From NCBI GenBank assembly GCA_947179155.2, contig OX359278.1, positions 30,074,773-30,138,772 of the forward strand: a stretch of DNA of 64,000 nucleotides, read 5' to 3'. The DNA comes from Hedera helix. Its lineage: Eukaryota > Streptophyta > Magnoliopsida > Apiales > Araliaceae. Shown here piece by piece: positions 36,885 to 48,767 of the stretch (positions are counted from its first letter, which is position 1; every line of letters begins with the position of its first letter). Made by a program: the position numbers and the translations under genes. Below the pieces are notes generated by a model. The model had not been told where the DNA came from. It was given only the letters and a program-made list of their open reading frames with translations, and made no database searches.

Positions 36885-37403
36885 TCATGTCTCCCCCTCA
36901 GCGGAAGACTCCTGGCTCATGTCTTCTTCTGGCTCCCCCTCAGTTCTTGCTTTCATGGCTTTATCTCCTTGTTCTCTTTTCTGCTTCTTCTTGCTCTTCC
37001 CCTTCAGCTTCATTCGTCTCTGCTTGATCCTCTTTCTCTTTTTCTCCCCCTTTTTGTCATCAATTATCTGGGAGAGCTACTGGATATTTACCATGAGTTG
37101 CTCGATCAGGTAGGATGTGTTCCCAACTTCAATCTTAACGTCCTGCTGAGTGAGCTCTATAGTCTGAGACAGAGATTGGTTTAAATTTTCTATTTTCTCA
37201 GAAAGAGATGCAATAGATTCTTCATTGTTCTTCCGAAGTTTCAGAATTTCTTTCTGTTGATTTTCTAAGGACTTCTGATATGTCTGATCTTGTTGAAGGA
37301 GCTTGAAAGATATGTCTAAAAAGGATGCTTGCATTTCCTTGTGGAATTCTTCTGCTCCAGAGATAGCCTTTGCTGTAGTAGAAGTCTTGAAGATGTTCTC
37401 AAG
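36885..37403 (-). pseudogene. C-terminal part of the SIRE-like element protein, split from its N-terminus by copia
   Basis: This is the downstream half of the frame at 46903-48767. The reading register matches exactly across the copia insertion once the insert and one TSD copy are ignored. It begins with ENIFKTSTTAKAISGAEEF and continues as a coiled-coil-like region rich in Gln, Glu, Lys and Leu with heptad spacing (EKIENLNQSLSQ). A TAG at 37077-37079 interrupts it, but the same frame goes on for 64 more codons, very rich in Lys/Arg then Glu (DDKKGEKKRKR), to TGA at 36885. The protein is unnamed. A structural, gag-like role is a guess from the coiled coil and basic tail. Confidence 0.65.
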
Positions 37404-39232
37404 TGAAAGTAGTATGCCCTCAAGCCAATCACATTTGATGTGATAAGCATATACTTTGTAATCTTGTTCGTTTATTAATAAAAGAATCAAGGCATTTCTT
37501 TATTCATGATTAATTACTTGAATTAATCAAATGGATAAACCCATAGTTTTTGAGCAATGCTTTTAGAACCATGATGAGGATCATGCTAATGAGATCTAAT
37601 TTCAAGATAGCTCAAAACTAAAATTGTTCCTAATCGTTGGATCACTAAAAGGGGATTAGTAGATCCGGATAGATTGGTACATACTATGCTTGCCCTTATG
37701 AAGAGGATGATTGATCTCATAATCATTTGTGTAGAGACACCAAAGCAAGTATGTAGGTGCTTATTAGAGAATAAGTTCACTGAACGTGACTCGCTCAAGG
37801 AACACCTAATGGAGTCTTACTTGCCTGTCAATAGGAGTTCCTTTTGTGATAGTAGTACAAGTGATCCTTGGACTTGAGATCATCATAGTATCTTGTGTAC
37901 GATGAATTATGTTTTGAGATATTCCTTAAAACCTTTAGGGTGTATCAAAGGGTATGATCGGATATAATAAGTCATACATGGAGATAGGTGAATGATCAAC
38001 AAAGAATCTACCACTTCTAGTAAAAGAAGAGAATGTCATATGCGATTCGATAAATGACAACTCAGTAGTCCTTGGCCAAGGCAGAATGAAAATTAGAAAG
38101 TAGTTTCTAATTTACATTAATTAGAGTTATTCATTTAAGGATCGAAATGCATATAATCAAATAAAATAAGACTTGACAGTTATACCATGTCTTATATTTG
38201 ATTGGGACGTTGTGAGGTAGAATGATTGAATTGTACGGTAACTATTTGCTGAATAGGTTCTTTTGTGATTAAATGTTGAAATCTATATTATCTGGAAAGT
38301 CGTTGATCGCTAAGGGGGCTTACCCTTATTATGGAATAAATATTATTTATTTAAATGAATTAAATAGTTTAATTTATTTAATAAATAAGATTAGAATAGT
38401 TCTAATTAATTTATTCTATAACCGGTTTAATATGGAGAACCTAAAGGGTCACACCGCAAAAGGAAAATAATTATTTAAGAAGTAAATGGCATAATTGTAA
38501 TAATGAATTAAGTATATTTAATTTATACTATGTTGATAGAATAAATTAAATAGCTTAATATTTATTATTTAGTATTTTGGAAATACTAATTATAAATTAA
38601 TAAGAGGAGTCTTATTATTATTATTACTATTATTATTATTATTTAGTTCCTAAATGGTTTAGGAATTAATTAATAAGAGTACTCTCATAATTGATAATTA
38701 AGTTCCTAAATAGTTTAGGAATTATAATTATTATATTAAATTAATTAAGATCCTAATTAGATTAGGAGTTTAATTAAAAATCATATTCCTAAAGGTGTTA
38801 GGAGGGTTTACCAAGTCTATAAATAAGAGAAGTCTTATTATGGATTAAGGTTACACACATACACTTCCATAAGTTTTGGGAGAGTACTCACATATTCTCT
38901 AGAGAGAGAAAACTAGGGTTTGCCATCACCCACTTCTTGGATTATTGTTATTCCTTGGTGGATCACCTCTAGAAGCCAAACACTTGGGTGGCTAACATTG
39001 ATCATTGGAATCCAATCGGTGAAATTCAAGAAGAACTCGAAGAATTTGTAGGTGAACTTGTACCCGTTGAAGATTTGAGTTCTACAAGGGTAATTCTCTA
39101 ACTTCTTTATTAATTAATAATTGCGCATAAAGGTCGATCCTGGATTATGATTTGTAAATTTTAAATTTGATTTTACCATGCTTCCGCTATTTTATGCAAT
39201 TTGATTGCGTATATGATTTTTACAAACCAACA
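37404..39232 (+). repeat. 5' LTR of the copia element
   Basis: 1829 bp, TG...CA, nearly identical to 45075-46902. It contains a TTA repeat near 38610-38645 and a TATA box at 38818. A short frame at 37674-37877 also occurs in the old copy at 19200-19571. Confidence 0.93.
38818..38825 (+). promoter_or_regulatory. LTR TATA box (TATAAATA)
   Basis: In the context AAGTCTATAAATAAGAG, about 1.4 kb into the LTR. The 3' LTR has TTTAAATA at the same place, so the box is damaged there. Confidence 0.55.
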
Positions 39233-39233
39233 G

Positions 39234-39248
39234 TGGCATCAAGAGCCA
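39234..39248 (+). promoter_or_regulatory. Primer-binding site of the copia element (iMet-like variant)
   Basis: TGGCATCAAGAGCCA, one base after the LTR end. It resembles the usual TGGTATCAGAGCC with substitutions and an extra base. The same variant, diverged, flanks the old copia LTR at 17861. Confidence 0.7.
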
Positions 39249-41479
39249 GGTTTATGCGAATTATTAATTGTTTTAATTTTATATATGTATGGGTATGTGT
39301 TTAGAACAATTTATTGGGCATAATTTGTTGTATAAAATTATTAATTTTTATTATTAAAAGGCATCGGATTAATTACCGAATCAAATTTTTCGGTAATGCA
39401 AAAAGGGTGCCTCACTGTTTCGGATATATATAATATATATATAAAGCAAGAGTTGCTGCACGGTTTTTGGTTTGTCCCGAAATTGTGTCATGAATGGTAT
39501 TCAATGAAGCATATATATAAATCCACGGTTTTCGGATCAAAAGCAGCCATGTTTTGCTTCATTGTTCCCTTTTTTCGGTAATACAAAACAGACCACTGTT
39601 TTCGGCAATTTGGTGATTCACTTGTCCCGAATTTAGTGTCGCAGCATGAAAAGCAGCAGCCCTTGTTTTTCGGATTATATATATATATAGATATATATGA
39701 TATGTACTGTTTCGGCAAAATGGATTCAATTAAAGCAGCAATGGACACGGAATTGGATTTATATATATATATACATAGCAGCAATGCCACGGTTTTATAT
39801 TACAACCGAGTATTATATATATATATATACTGCTACCGAGTACAATATATATATTATTAATATATATGATATATTTATAATATATATATTAATTATCCAA
39901 ATAGTTTGGTAATTTTGTACAGATTTTAAAATTTCAAAATAAAAGAGTTTATTTTGGGTAATTTTAAAATAATAAAAATAAAAAGTTTATTTTTAAATAA
40001 TTTTATAATTAAAATAAAAGGTTTATTTTAAACATGAAATTGGATTTCATGCAACTTTAAATTGCCCATTAAATGATATCAATACATATATGAAATGTTT
40101 TATTTAATTCATGCGATGAATATTATTTATTGATATATATGATAATAAATGGGATTGATTATGGACTATTGACCAATGTGATTGGTTTTAATTTTAAATG
40201 GATGCATGAATGATTGGGTTTTATAAATGGGGTCTGCGTACCTCGTCTTTCTAATTTTTCTTATGTATAATTCTATCTCCCTCCTATGTACTTCCCCTTG
40301 ACTGTTGATCAAGGTTTCTTATTTATTGTAAATAGTTTTGTAATAGGATTAGTTAGAATTATTTTGAAGAATTGGAGCCAAGGAGCAAGGAGCGCATGAA
40401 GACCCGTTTGTAATGGAGCCCGAATTTAAATGTAATAGTTACATATAATTTAATTTATTCTTGCACCCTAGGTTTGACCTTTTGGTTCACTTGGTGGCTC
40501 TAGTGAACCAAACTAGAATAAAAGTTCATAATCAATCCAAGTAGAATATAGTATTCTATATGTGCATGTTAATTATATATATATATATATATTATATATT
40601 ATCCAAACATGTTTCGCATGTTAAATAATATGACGCGTATTTTATATATATATGTGCATGCGCGCTAAACAAGATGAGACAATTAATATTAACAAACCCC
40701 TCATGATGTAGAATAAATATTATTTATAAAATGAATTAAAATGTTTAATTCATGAATTAAAAGGAGTTTAATTCAATTAAATAAAATTAGAATTGTTCTA
40801 ATTTATTTATTCTACTACTAAAATATTATGTTGTAACGTTCAAAGATATTTGGAATATCGAACGTTGCCTTCTAGCATGATAAAACGATAGAGTATCAAA
40901 TAATCAAATAATCAATATACGTTTGTTGTGCACACACAAGGCTTATATCGATCATTTGAGATATTGTTTTTATCACATTTGATGCTTATAAGGAATTGAA
41001 CATTACTGTTTTGTTGTGCACACACAAGGGCAGTATTTTTCTCTTCACTTATATGGAAGTGCTAGGTCTGACTTAACTTAGATAATTTTGATTTGGATGT
41101 GCACACACATGATCATAATAATCTAAGAGGAAAAATACAAGGAGTTACATGTTGATGTAATTGACAAGGAGTTGTCTACCTATTGAATAAACTATAATTT
41201 GTTGTGCACACACAATGTTATACTTATGTCAATAGGATCCTTATTCTCACTAGCAAATTTTTAATTAGATTTGCCGAACTATATAAGAAGAGGGTAATAT
41301 AGTTTGATGAAAATAGTGGGAGACACCGTTTTAAATAAAGACCTAATTAACTTGGTGATTAATAAAATGAATGCATGTTAATGTTGTTATTAATTCACTT
41401 AAAGAATATTGCTATGTTTAATTCACTAACACTGCATAGCATATTAGATGCTAACAATTAATCGAATCGAATTGTTCGG
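39249..41479 (+). other. Long non-coding leader of the copia element
   Basis: About 2.2 kb with no credible frame. 39360-39720 carries repeated TTTTCGG / GTCCCGAA words and TATATA tracts. 40923-41215 carries four copies of (TTGT)TGTGCACACACA. The part near 40035-40085 is shared with the old minus-strand copia remnant at 17479-17530, so the leader belongs to the family and is not a later insertion. Confidence 0.65.
40923..41215 (+). repeat. Four spaced copies of a TTGTTGTGCACACACAA motif
   Basis: Copies at about 40923-40939, 41011-41027, 41095-41109 (GGATGTGCACACACAT) and 41199-41215. Spacings are roughly 88, 84 and 104 bp and the intervening sequences show no obvious similarity. The core GTGCAC is palindromic. 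Confidence 0.8.
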
Positions 41480-42290
41480 ACTGATTAAACAAATTTGAGA
41501 AAAGTTCTCAATGCTGAAAAGCTAGCAAATATCCTTAATTTGCCTATTCTTGCAAACGTTGTAGACTAAGCCTCTGAGGAAGAGATTGCTATTTTATTAA
41601 ATGGCAAGATGATGCAAAGGTGGCTCAATGCATCATGCTCGCATCCATAAGTATCGAGTTACAGCGTCAACACGAGAAAATAGATGCACCTACTATATTG
41701 TTGCACATTCAATAGTTGTTTGGTGAGTAAAGTAGGTTAACTAGATATAAGATATCTAATGAGCTCTTCCAATCTATAATAACCAATGGCACTACAGTAA
41801 AGACACGTATCCTAAAGATGATTAATTCGATTGATCAATTAGGACACCTAGGTTTTGTCAAAGATGGAGAGTTGAGTCAAGATTCGATCTTGCAGTCACT
41901 CGCTGACTCCCTTTCATAAATTGTTGTGAACTTTAACATTAATAAACTTGAAGTCAGTTTACCTGATTTGCTTAAATATGTTAAATAAGTTGAGAGTCAC
42001 TTTCCTTCCAAGAAAGACCAAGTCTTACTAGTAGATGAATCTTCTAAGTTGAAGAAGATGGCCAAAGGTGTTTCTGAGGAGTCAGAAAAGATAGAAGGCA
42101 AAAGAAAGGCTAAACAAAGGACATAAATAAAAGTGATCCCGAGGGCAAAGGAGTTTGCTTTCATTGCGATAAGCTGGGACACTGGAAGAGGAACTGCAAG
42201 GTGTATCTTGCAGTAGTTAAGCAGAAGAAGCTTAGTGAAGCTTCAACTGCAGATATAGATTTGTTCATAATAAAATAGAACTTTCTATAA
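41480..42290 (+). pseudogene. Copia gag with CCHC zinc knuckle, broken
   Basis: Conceptual frames match a UBN2-type copia gag (LNAEKLANILNLPILANVV, AQCIMLASMSIELQRQHEK-like blocks, then MINSIDQLGHLGFVKDGELS). The zinc knuckle CFHCDKLGHWKRNC lies at 42155-42196. Gln codons appear mutated to stop in HIQ-stop-LFGE-stop-SRLTRY near 41710-41735, and further stops follow. Gag would form the virus-like particle in an active element. Confidence 0.8.
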
Positions 42291-42723
42291 GTCAAGTTCT
42301 ACTTGGGTATTAGATACCGGCTGATGGTCTTGAATATGCAAACCGTTGCAGAGACTAGGAAGAAGTAGAAAGCTGAACTAAAGATAAGTAATCCTATGGG
42401 TGGGGAATGTAGCAAAGGTTGCTGCATTAGCCATGGAAACTTATAGTTTAGCACTGCCTACGGGCAAGCCTATTAAGTTAGTAAGTTGTTACTGTGTTTC
42501 AGTTCTTAGAAACATTATTTCAGTTCCATGTGATGACAAGGAAGGGTTTTGACATTATAATAATGAACAATCATTGTTCTGTTTATAATGATAATGTTTT
42601 ATTTAGAACTGGTTGATTACTTAATGGACTTTGTATACTTGACTTACATGAAAATATTTCAAAAATTGAACAAACTAAAGGCAAAGAGATGATATGGATC
42701 ATACCTTCATGCAATACTGTTAA
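42291..42723 (+). pseudogene. Decayed protease region of the copia element
   Basis: Between the zinc knuckle and the pre-integrase domain, where copia protease belongs. Scraps such as TTGGGTATTAGATACCGGCT (a W-V/I-L-D-T-G-like site near 42303) survive among stops and shifts. Confidence 0.5.
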
Positions 42724-43530
42724 CTCGGTCATGTTAATGAAACAAGACTAAACAAGTTGTATAAAGATAGGTTTTTAGAGCCTTTTGATTATGAATCAAA
42801 TACAACTTGTGAATCTTGTATCATGGAAAAGATGACTAAATCTTCATTTAGTGAACATGGAGAGCGAGTTACGGAGTTGTTAGAGATGGTACACACAGTC
42901 GTGTGTGGGACCTATGACAACAAATGCAAGAGGAGGGTATTCATTCATTACTTTCACTGATGATTCTAGATTTCGATATATGTATTTGATGAAATACAAA
43001 TCCGAATCGTTTGAAACGTTCAAAGAATTCAAAAAGTGAAGTATAGAAACTAAAGGCCAAAAGTATTAAAGTTCTTCGATTAGATCGAGAAGGGAATACT
43101 TAAGCAATAAGTTTCTAGATCATCTTAAGCGAAATGGTATTATCTCACAATGGACATGGTGATGATCCATGATGAGTTATACCAATCTTCCAGTATCCTT
43201 CTAGGGTTATACCTTAGAAACGATCGCATATCTGCTAAATCAGATACCTTCTTATTTCCTCCTCAAGACTTCATATGAGTCATGGATAGGGAGAAACCAA
43301 GTCTTAAGTATGTTAAGATTTGGATTGTTCAGCTTATGTTAAAAAAGTTTGACAGTGATAAGCTTGGGACAAGATCCGATAAGTGGAAACTTGTGGGATA
43401 TCCTAAAGAAAGTTTAGGGTATCACTTCTATAATCCAACTAACTAAAAGGTGTTTGTTGAAACACGCTGCCTTATAGGAAAAGAAGTTTTTCCTTAAAGG
43501 GTTAGTGGGAGTAAAATAGATTTTGAAGAA
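42724..43530 (+). pseudogene. Copia integrase, fragmented
   Basis: Starts with a pre-integrase HHCC-like zinc domain (LGHVNETRLNKLYKD, then CESCIMEKMTKSSFSEHG with the CxxC pair near 42800). The core follows with FTDDSRFRYMYLMKYKSESF near 42950 and a damaged VLR-D-R-GEYLS block near 43070. The C-terminal part keeps SDKWKLVGYPKESLGYHFYN near 43375-43440. Several stops and at least two frameshifts separate the pieces, and the D-D-E region after 43140 is rearranged. It cannot make a working integrase. Confidence 0.8.
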
Positions 43531-44513
43531 GTTCAAGAACCACACAACAGTACAGATCAAGTGAAGGAATATATATAAGTAAATAAACCTATTGTACCAC
43601 AACCAAGTCGTAAATCTGGTTTAGTACCGAAGATACCTGAATGGTATGGATTCATTATAGATGATGATGATGAGGTACGCATCATAGTGGATGATGATCC
43701 AGTAAAATACGATGAGGTATGAGTATTAGATACTCAAGAGAAATGGCTGCTGATCATAAAATCTGAAATGGGTCTTTGGAGAAAGACTAAAGCAGATGGC
43801 AAGGTAGAGACCTATAAGACCTAACTAGTGGTAAAACGATTTCAAACAAGGTCAATGAGTTGACTAAAATGAAATTTTTCACTAGTGAAAATGCATATAT
43901 CAATTCGGATTTTATTTGCAATTGTAGCTTACTATACAAAAGGATGTATGTATGATACAACCAAGATGATTTATCTCTATATAGATGGAGTAAATCAAGT
44001 ATGTAAATTACAACGATCAAATTATGAATTGGAGCAAATTTCTCAAAGATGGAACATCCGTTTTGATGAGATAATCAAAAGTGTTTGATTATATCAAAGA
44101 TGATAATGAACCAAGTGTGTAAAAAGGTTAGTGGGAGCACTGTGACATTCCAAGTATTATATGTTGATATAATATTGATAAGGAATGACATACCGATGCT
44201 ACAATCAGTAAAGATGTGGTTGTCTAAACACTTCTCCGTGAAGGACTTGGGAGAAACATCCTATATTTTGGGGATAAAGATCTATAAAGATAGGTCTAAA
44301 AGGATGCTTGGCTTGTCCCAAGGAACGTACATTGATTCTATGCTAAAGAAGTTTAGCATGAAAGATTCTAAGAAATGGCTCATGCTGATGGGTCCTGGAA
44401 TACATCTCTCAAAGAAGCAGGTTCCAAAGACACCTGAAGAGAGAGACCGTATAAGTAAGACTCCTTATGCCTCAGCAATAGGATCTATCATGTACGGGAT
44501 GATATGTACTTGA
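43531..44513 (+). pseudogene. Copia reverse transcriptase, fragmented, catalytic motif mutated
   Basis: Linker PQPSRKSGLVPKIPEWYGF near 43600 is the usual sequence before copia reverse transcriptase. The N-terminal fingers survive as scraps (DGKVETYK near 43795, SIRILFAIVAYY near 43895). The palm-thumb frame 44085-44513 has LYVDIILIRND where the catalytic YVDD is expected, so one catalytic Asp is replaced by Ile, then KHFSVKDLGETSYILGIKIY. A large middle segment between fingers and palm is deleted. Confidence 0.85.
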
Positions 44514-45060
44514 CCTGATATTGCTTATGCATGATAAGCAGATATCAGTTCATTTCTCGAAAAGAATATTAGAAAAGAATTTCTAATGATGAGTCTGATA
44601 TAAAAACTAGAGGGCTTAACAAACTCAAGTTTGTTCAGACTAACCAAGATAACAACATATCCATTTCAGGTAATATGATTACCTTGAACGGTACTGTAGT
44701 GAGTTGGAAAAGTTCCAAACAGCAAGGAGTTGCTGAATTAGTGACAAAGACATAGTAAATAACTATAAGTGAAGCTGCAAAGGTATTTGTTTGGTACAAC
44801 AAGTTCATTACAGAACTTATAATGGTTCTTAGTATTAAAGGAGTTTAATTTGCCAAAGAACCTAGGTCTCATCTGAAATCCAAACATATGTTGCAGCACT
44901 TTCATATGATTAGATGAATCATTGAAAAGGAGACGACACCATAAAGATGGCAAGCTCTTAGAACAACATTACAGATCCATTAACTAAAGCATTTACTAAG
45001 CAATTTGTACGCCACTTAGAGAAGAATGGTATAGGGATACCAAAAGGCGATTGGCTTTAG
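44514..45060 (+). pseudogene. Copia RNase H and C-terminus, broken
   Basis: Pieces match copia RNase H (VVSWKSSKQQGVAELVTKT near 44697-44750) and the pol C-terminus (NITDPLTKAFTKQFVRHLEK near 44967-45025), ending GDWL and TAG at 45058-45060. There are stops in between. Confidence 0.75.
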
Positions 45061-45074
45061 TGCAAGTGGGAGAT
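45061..45074 (+). promoter_or_regulatory. Polypurine tract of the copia element
   Basis: TGCAAGTGGGAGAT directly precedes the 3' LTR, a standard plant copia polypurine context. Confidence 0.8.
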
Positions 45075-46902
45075 TGAAAGTAGTATGCCCTCAAGCCAAT
45101 CACATTTGATGTGATAAGCATATACTTTGTAATCTTGTTCGTTTATTAATAAAAGAATCAAGGCATTTCTTTATTCATGATTAATTACTTGAATTAATCA
45201 AATGGATAAACCCATAGTTTTCGAGCAATGCTTTTAGAACCATGATGAGGATCATGCTAATGAGATCTAAATTCAAGATAGCTCAAAACTAAAATTGTTC
45301 CTAATCGTTGGATCACTAAAAGGGGATTAGTAGATCCGGATGGATTGGTACATACTATGCTTGCTCTTATGAAGAGGATGATTAATCTCATAATCATTTG
45401 TGTAGAGACACCAAAGCAAGTATGTAGGTGCTTATTAGAGAATAAGTTCACTGAACGTGACTCGCTCAAGGAACACCTAATTGAGTCTTACTTGCCTGTC
45501 AATAGGAGTTCCTTTTGTGATAGTAGTACAAGTGATCCTTGGACTTGAGATCATCATAGTATCTTGTGTACGATGAATTATGTTTTGAGATATTCCTTAA
45601 AACCTTTAGGGTGTATCAAAGGGTATGATGGGATATAATAAGTCATACATGGAGATAGGTGAATGATCAACAAAGAATCTACCACTTCTAGTAAAAGAAG
45701 AGAATGTCCTATGCGATTCGATAAATGACAACTCAGTAGTCCTTGGCCAAGGCAGAATGAAAATTAGAAAGTAGTTTCTAATTTACATTAATTAGAGTTA
45801 TTCATTTAAGGATCGAAATGCATATAATCAAATAAAATAAGACTTGACAGTTATACCATGTCTTATATTTGATTGGGACGTTGTGAGGTAGAAGGATTGA
45901 ATTGTACGGTAACTATTTGCTGAATAGGTTCTTTTGTGATTAAATGTTGAAATCTATATTATCTGGAAAGTCGTTGATCGCTAAGGGGGCTTACCCTTAT
46001 TATGGAATAAATATTATTTATTTAAATGAATTAAATAGTTTAATTTATTTAATAAATAAGATTAGAATAGTTCTAATTAATTTATTCTATAACTGTTTAA
46101 TATGAAGAACCTAAAGGGTCACACCGCAAAAGGAAAATAATTATTTAAGAAGTAAATGGCATAATTGTAATAATGAATTAAGTATATTTAATTTATACTA
46201 TGTTGATAGAATAAATTAAATAGCTTAATATTTATTATTTAGTATTTTGGAAATACTAATTATAAATTAATAAGAGGAGTCTTATTATTATTATTACTAT
46301 TATTATTATTATTTAGTTCCTAAATGGTTTAGGAATTAATTAATAAGAGTACTCTCATAATTGATAATTAAGTTCCTAAATAGTTTAGGAATTATAATTA
46401 TTATATTAAATTAATTAAGATCCTAATTAGATTAGGAGTTTAATTAAAAACCCTATTCCTAAAGGTGTTAGGAGGGTTTACGAAGTCTTTAAATAAGAGA
46501 AGTCTTATTATGGATTAAGGTTACACACATACACTTCCATAAGTTTTGGGAGAGTACTCACATATTCTCTAGAGAGAGAAAACTAGGGTTTGCCATCACC
46601 CACTTCTTGGATTATTGTTATTCCTTGGTGGATCACCTCTAGAGGCCAAACACTTGGGTGCCTAACATTGATCATTGGAATCCAATCGGTGAAATTCGTG
46701 GAGAACTCGAAGAATTTGGAGGTGAACTTGTACCCGTTGAAGATTTGAGTTCTACAAGGGTAATTCTCTAACTTCTTTATTAATTAATAATTGCGCATAA
46801 AGGTCGATCCTGGATTATGGTTTGTAAATTTTAAATTTGATTTTACCATGCTTCCGCTATTTTATGCAATTTGATTGCGTCTATGATTTTTACAAACCAA
46901 CA
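45075..46902 (+). repeat. 3' LTR of the copia element
   Basis: 1828 bp, nearly identical to 37404-39232, ending ACAAACCAACA at 46902 and followed by TCAGG. Confidence 0.93.
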
Positions 46903-48767
46903 TCAGGAGCAGTGATTGTATCAAAGAAATCATTGTTCGATGAAGAAGGAACATCAGAGGGTATATTAGTGGGAATACTTGGCAGAGACTGGTTTGTTGC
47001 AGTCGTAGAGTCAGGATGCTTTACGACTATTGACTCCACGAGTCTATTTTTCTTCTGACCTTCATCTTGATTTACCAACAGTAAATAAGGAATGAATATA
47101 CTTTCTGCATGGCGATAGACTTTGTAATGTTGACGATGTTTGATCAGCAGATTTGGAAAGGATTGAACTCTCGGGAAGTTTTGAGAAACCAACTTTAGAT
47201 TGGGAAAGAATGAATAACACCAACTGATGAAGCTCGTATCTCTGAAATAGATAGCTTTTAACCATGGCATCCAAGGGTAGAACCTTCTTAACTCCTGACC
47301 CTTATGGTCATATAAAACTGTAGTTCGATCGAGCTCAATGTCTTGAAACTTGCTCAGTAAATCTTCCATGGTTATTGAAGTTACTTTGATTTGACTATTG
47401 CCGTGATCAATCCATTTGTTTGGCAACATAGCCCCTGGCTTTTCAACTGCTTCCAGTATAATCCTCATTCGAATACTTGATGATTCGGCTGCTGAAACAT
47501 GATGATCAAGATTTTCTGACTCAGCATTTTTAGAGCTAGAGTCTTTTTGAACTCTAACTTCGAATGTTGCTTCCTTTCCTTTACCTTTGTCAGAGTCTTT
47601 AGCTTTAGAAACTGATTCCTTTGAAGCTTTGACCGGTTCAGCAGCCGTATCTTCTAACTGTTCTTTATTTCTCAATGTTTCACTGACATCGTCTTCTCTT
47701 AATTCAACAACTGTTTCTTCAGTAAACATTTCTTCACTTCCAGATTTTAACTCACTTGGAGTCATATCTTCTTCAACAGGTACCTCCTCACTTTCATCAC
47801 TGAGATTAATGAAGTTAGGCGAAACATCTCCTGCATTTTTATTCCCTGGGAATTTCATCATTTCTTGAAGACGAGCGCTTTGTCTTTTTGCTGGCTTGAT
47901 CTTCTCAGCTTTCTTGAGGGATGATTTTGGTGGAATGAATCCAAATGATAGAGACTCGTCAGATGAATCATCTTTACTTGAACATGCTTTCCTTTTTCCT
48001 TTGCTTTCCTTTGAATCTTTCTTGCTGCTGCTAGTCATTCTTAACCTCTTATTTTCCATGGGATTCTTCTTCCAGCTGTCAAACAGTTTAGGAGACAAAA
48101 CCTTGTGGACATTCAAAGCCTCTCCCTCATCATCCCTAATTTTATTTTGCAGTTTCCGCTTCAAGAAGATGCTCAAAAATCTTCCATAGAATACTTTTGT
48201 GATTGGCTTCCCTGGAGCCTTTATTTTCTCAACCTCCTTGACTAACCAGTCATATAGCATCGCACCAAAGTTTATGTTCTTTTTCATGACAATGGCAGAC
48301 ATGATTCTTAGTTGAGGATCACTTACAGTGTCATGAGCGGTGTCTTTGCATAAGATACATTTGCCTACTATCTCTGCCAGGAACTAGAACTCTTCTGGAA
48401 ACTCCTTTTTCTTCATACCCTTGAGTTGTGGATTCTTCACATACCCCATCAACCTCATTCCTTCAACTGTATCTATTTTTTCGAGAGATGATGAATCTTT
48501 AATGGTGATTCCCAGACATTTGTTGATTTCGGTATCATCTATCTTGAGTTTGTCTCCTCTAACTTTTGAAACCAACTCATCATCGTTTACTACTGCGTTC
48601 TGATAGAACTCTTTTACCATAACAGAGTAGACCTTGGTGTTTGCTGCCAAACATTCTGAAAACCCAGCTTCCTACACTATTGTAAGAATATCCTTGAATT
48701 TCTTTTCGGAGGACTCAAACTTATCAAAGCCGAGTTGGATGCCGGAAACAACTTTACAGTTTTCCAT
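46903..48767 (-). pseudogene. N-terminal part of the SIRE-like element protein (plant-transposon-protein-like domain), two stops, split by copia
   Basis: From ATG 48767 one minus-strand frame runs to the copia insertion at 46903, with TAG at 48672-48674 and TAG at 48384-48386. Residues about 40-90 (KVYSVMVKEFYQNAVVNDDE, then VRGDKLKIDDTEINKCLG) resemble the 'putative plant transposon protein' domain common in proteins of non-autonomous plant LTR elements. Next is LYDWLVKEVEKI and a long Ser/Lys/Glu-rich linker with KKDSKESKGKRKA. The last 150 residues are more globular. The frame continues at 37398 in register. Function is unknown. Confidence 0.75.

Larger units (their letters stand above)
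37404..46902 (+). mobile_element. Ty1/copia retrotransposon, full length with near-identical LTRs but dead coding region
   Basis: LTRs 37404-39232 and 45075-46902 begin TGAAAGTAGTATGCCC and end ACAAACCAACA. The flanks TCAAG (37399-37403) and TCAGG (46903-46907) form a 5-bp TSD with one mismatch. Order is primer-binding site, long leader, gag with CCHC knuckle, integrase, reverse transcriptase, RNase H, polypurine tract: the copia order, plus strand. I count roughly two dozen LTR differences, about 1-1.5 percent, so the insertion is recent. Yet every domain has stops and frameshifts, so it was probably mobilised in trans. It interrupts the protein frame of the SIRE-like element. Confidence 0.92.

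Noticed and set aside
36855..37184. Plus-strand hydrophobic frame of 109 codons
   Set aside because: It is antisense to the coiled-coil and Lys/Glu-rich tail of the SIRE-like protein. Leu/Phe/Ser runs are the complement of Lys/Glu-rich codons.
40923..41215. Regularly spaced repeat resembling a CRISPR array
   Set aside because: Only four copies, spacers of about 65-85 bp, a plant nuclear context and no cas genes. It is a leader motif of a copia element.
46837..48189. Plus-strand frames at 46837-47058, 47587-47868 and 47896-48189
   Set aside because: They are antisense shadows of the minus-strand SIRE-like element protein, Ser-rich because the true strand is Ser/Lys/Glu-rich.
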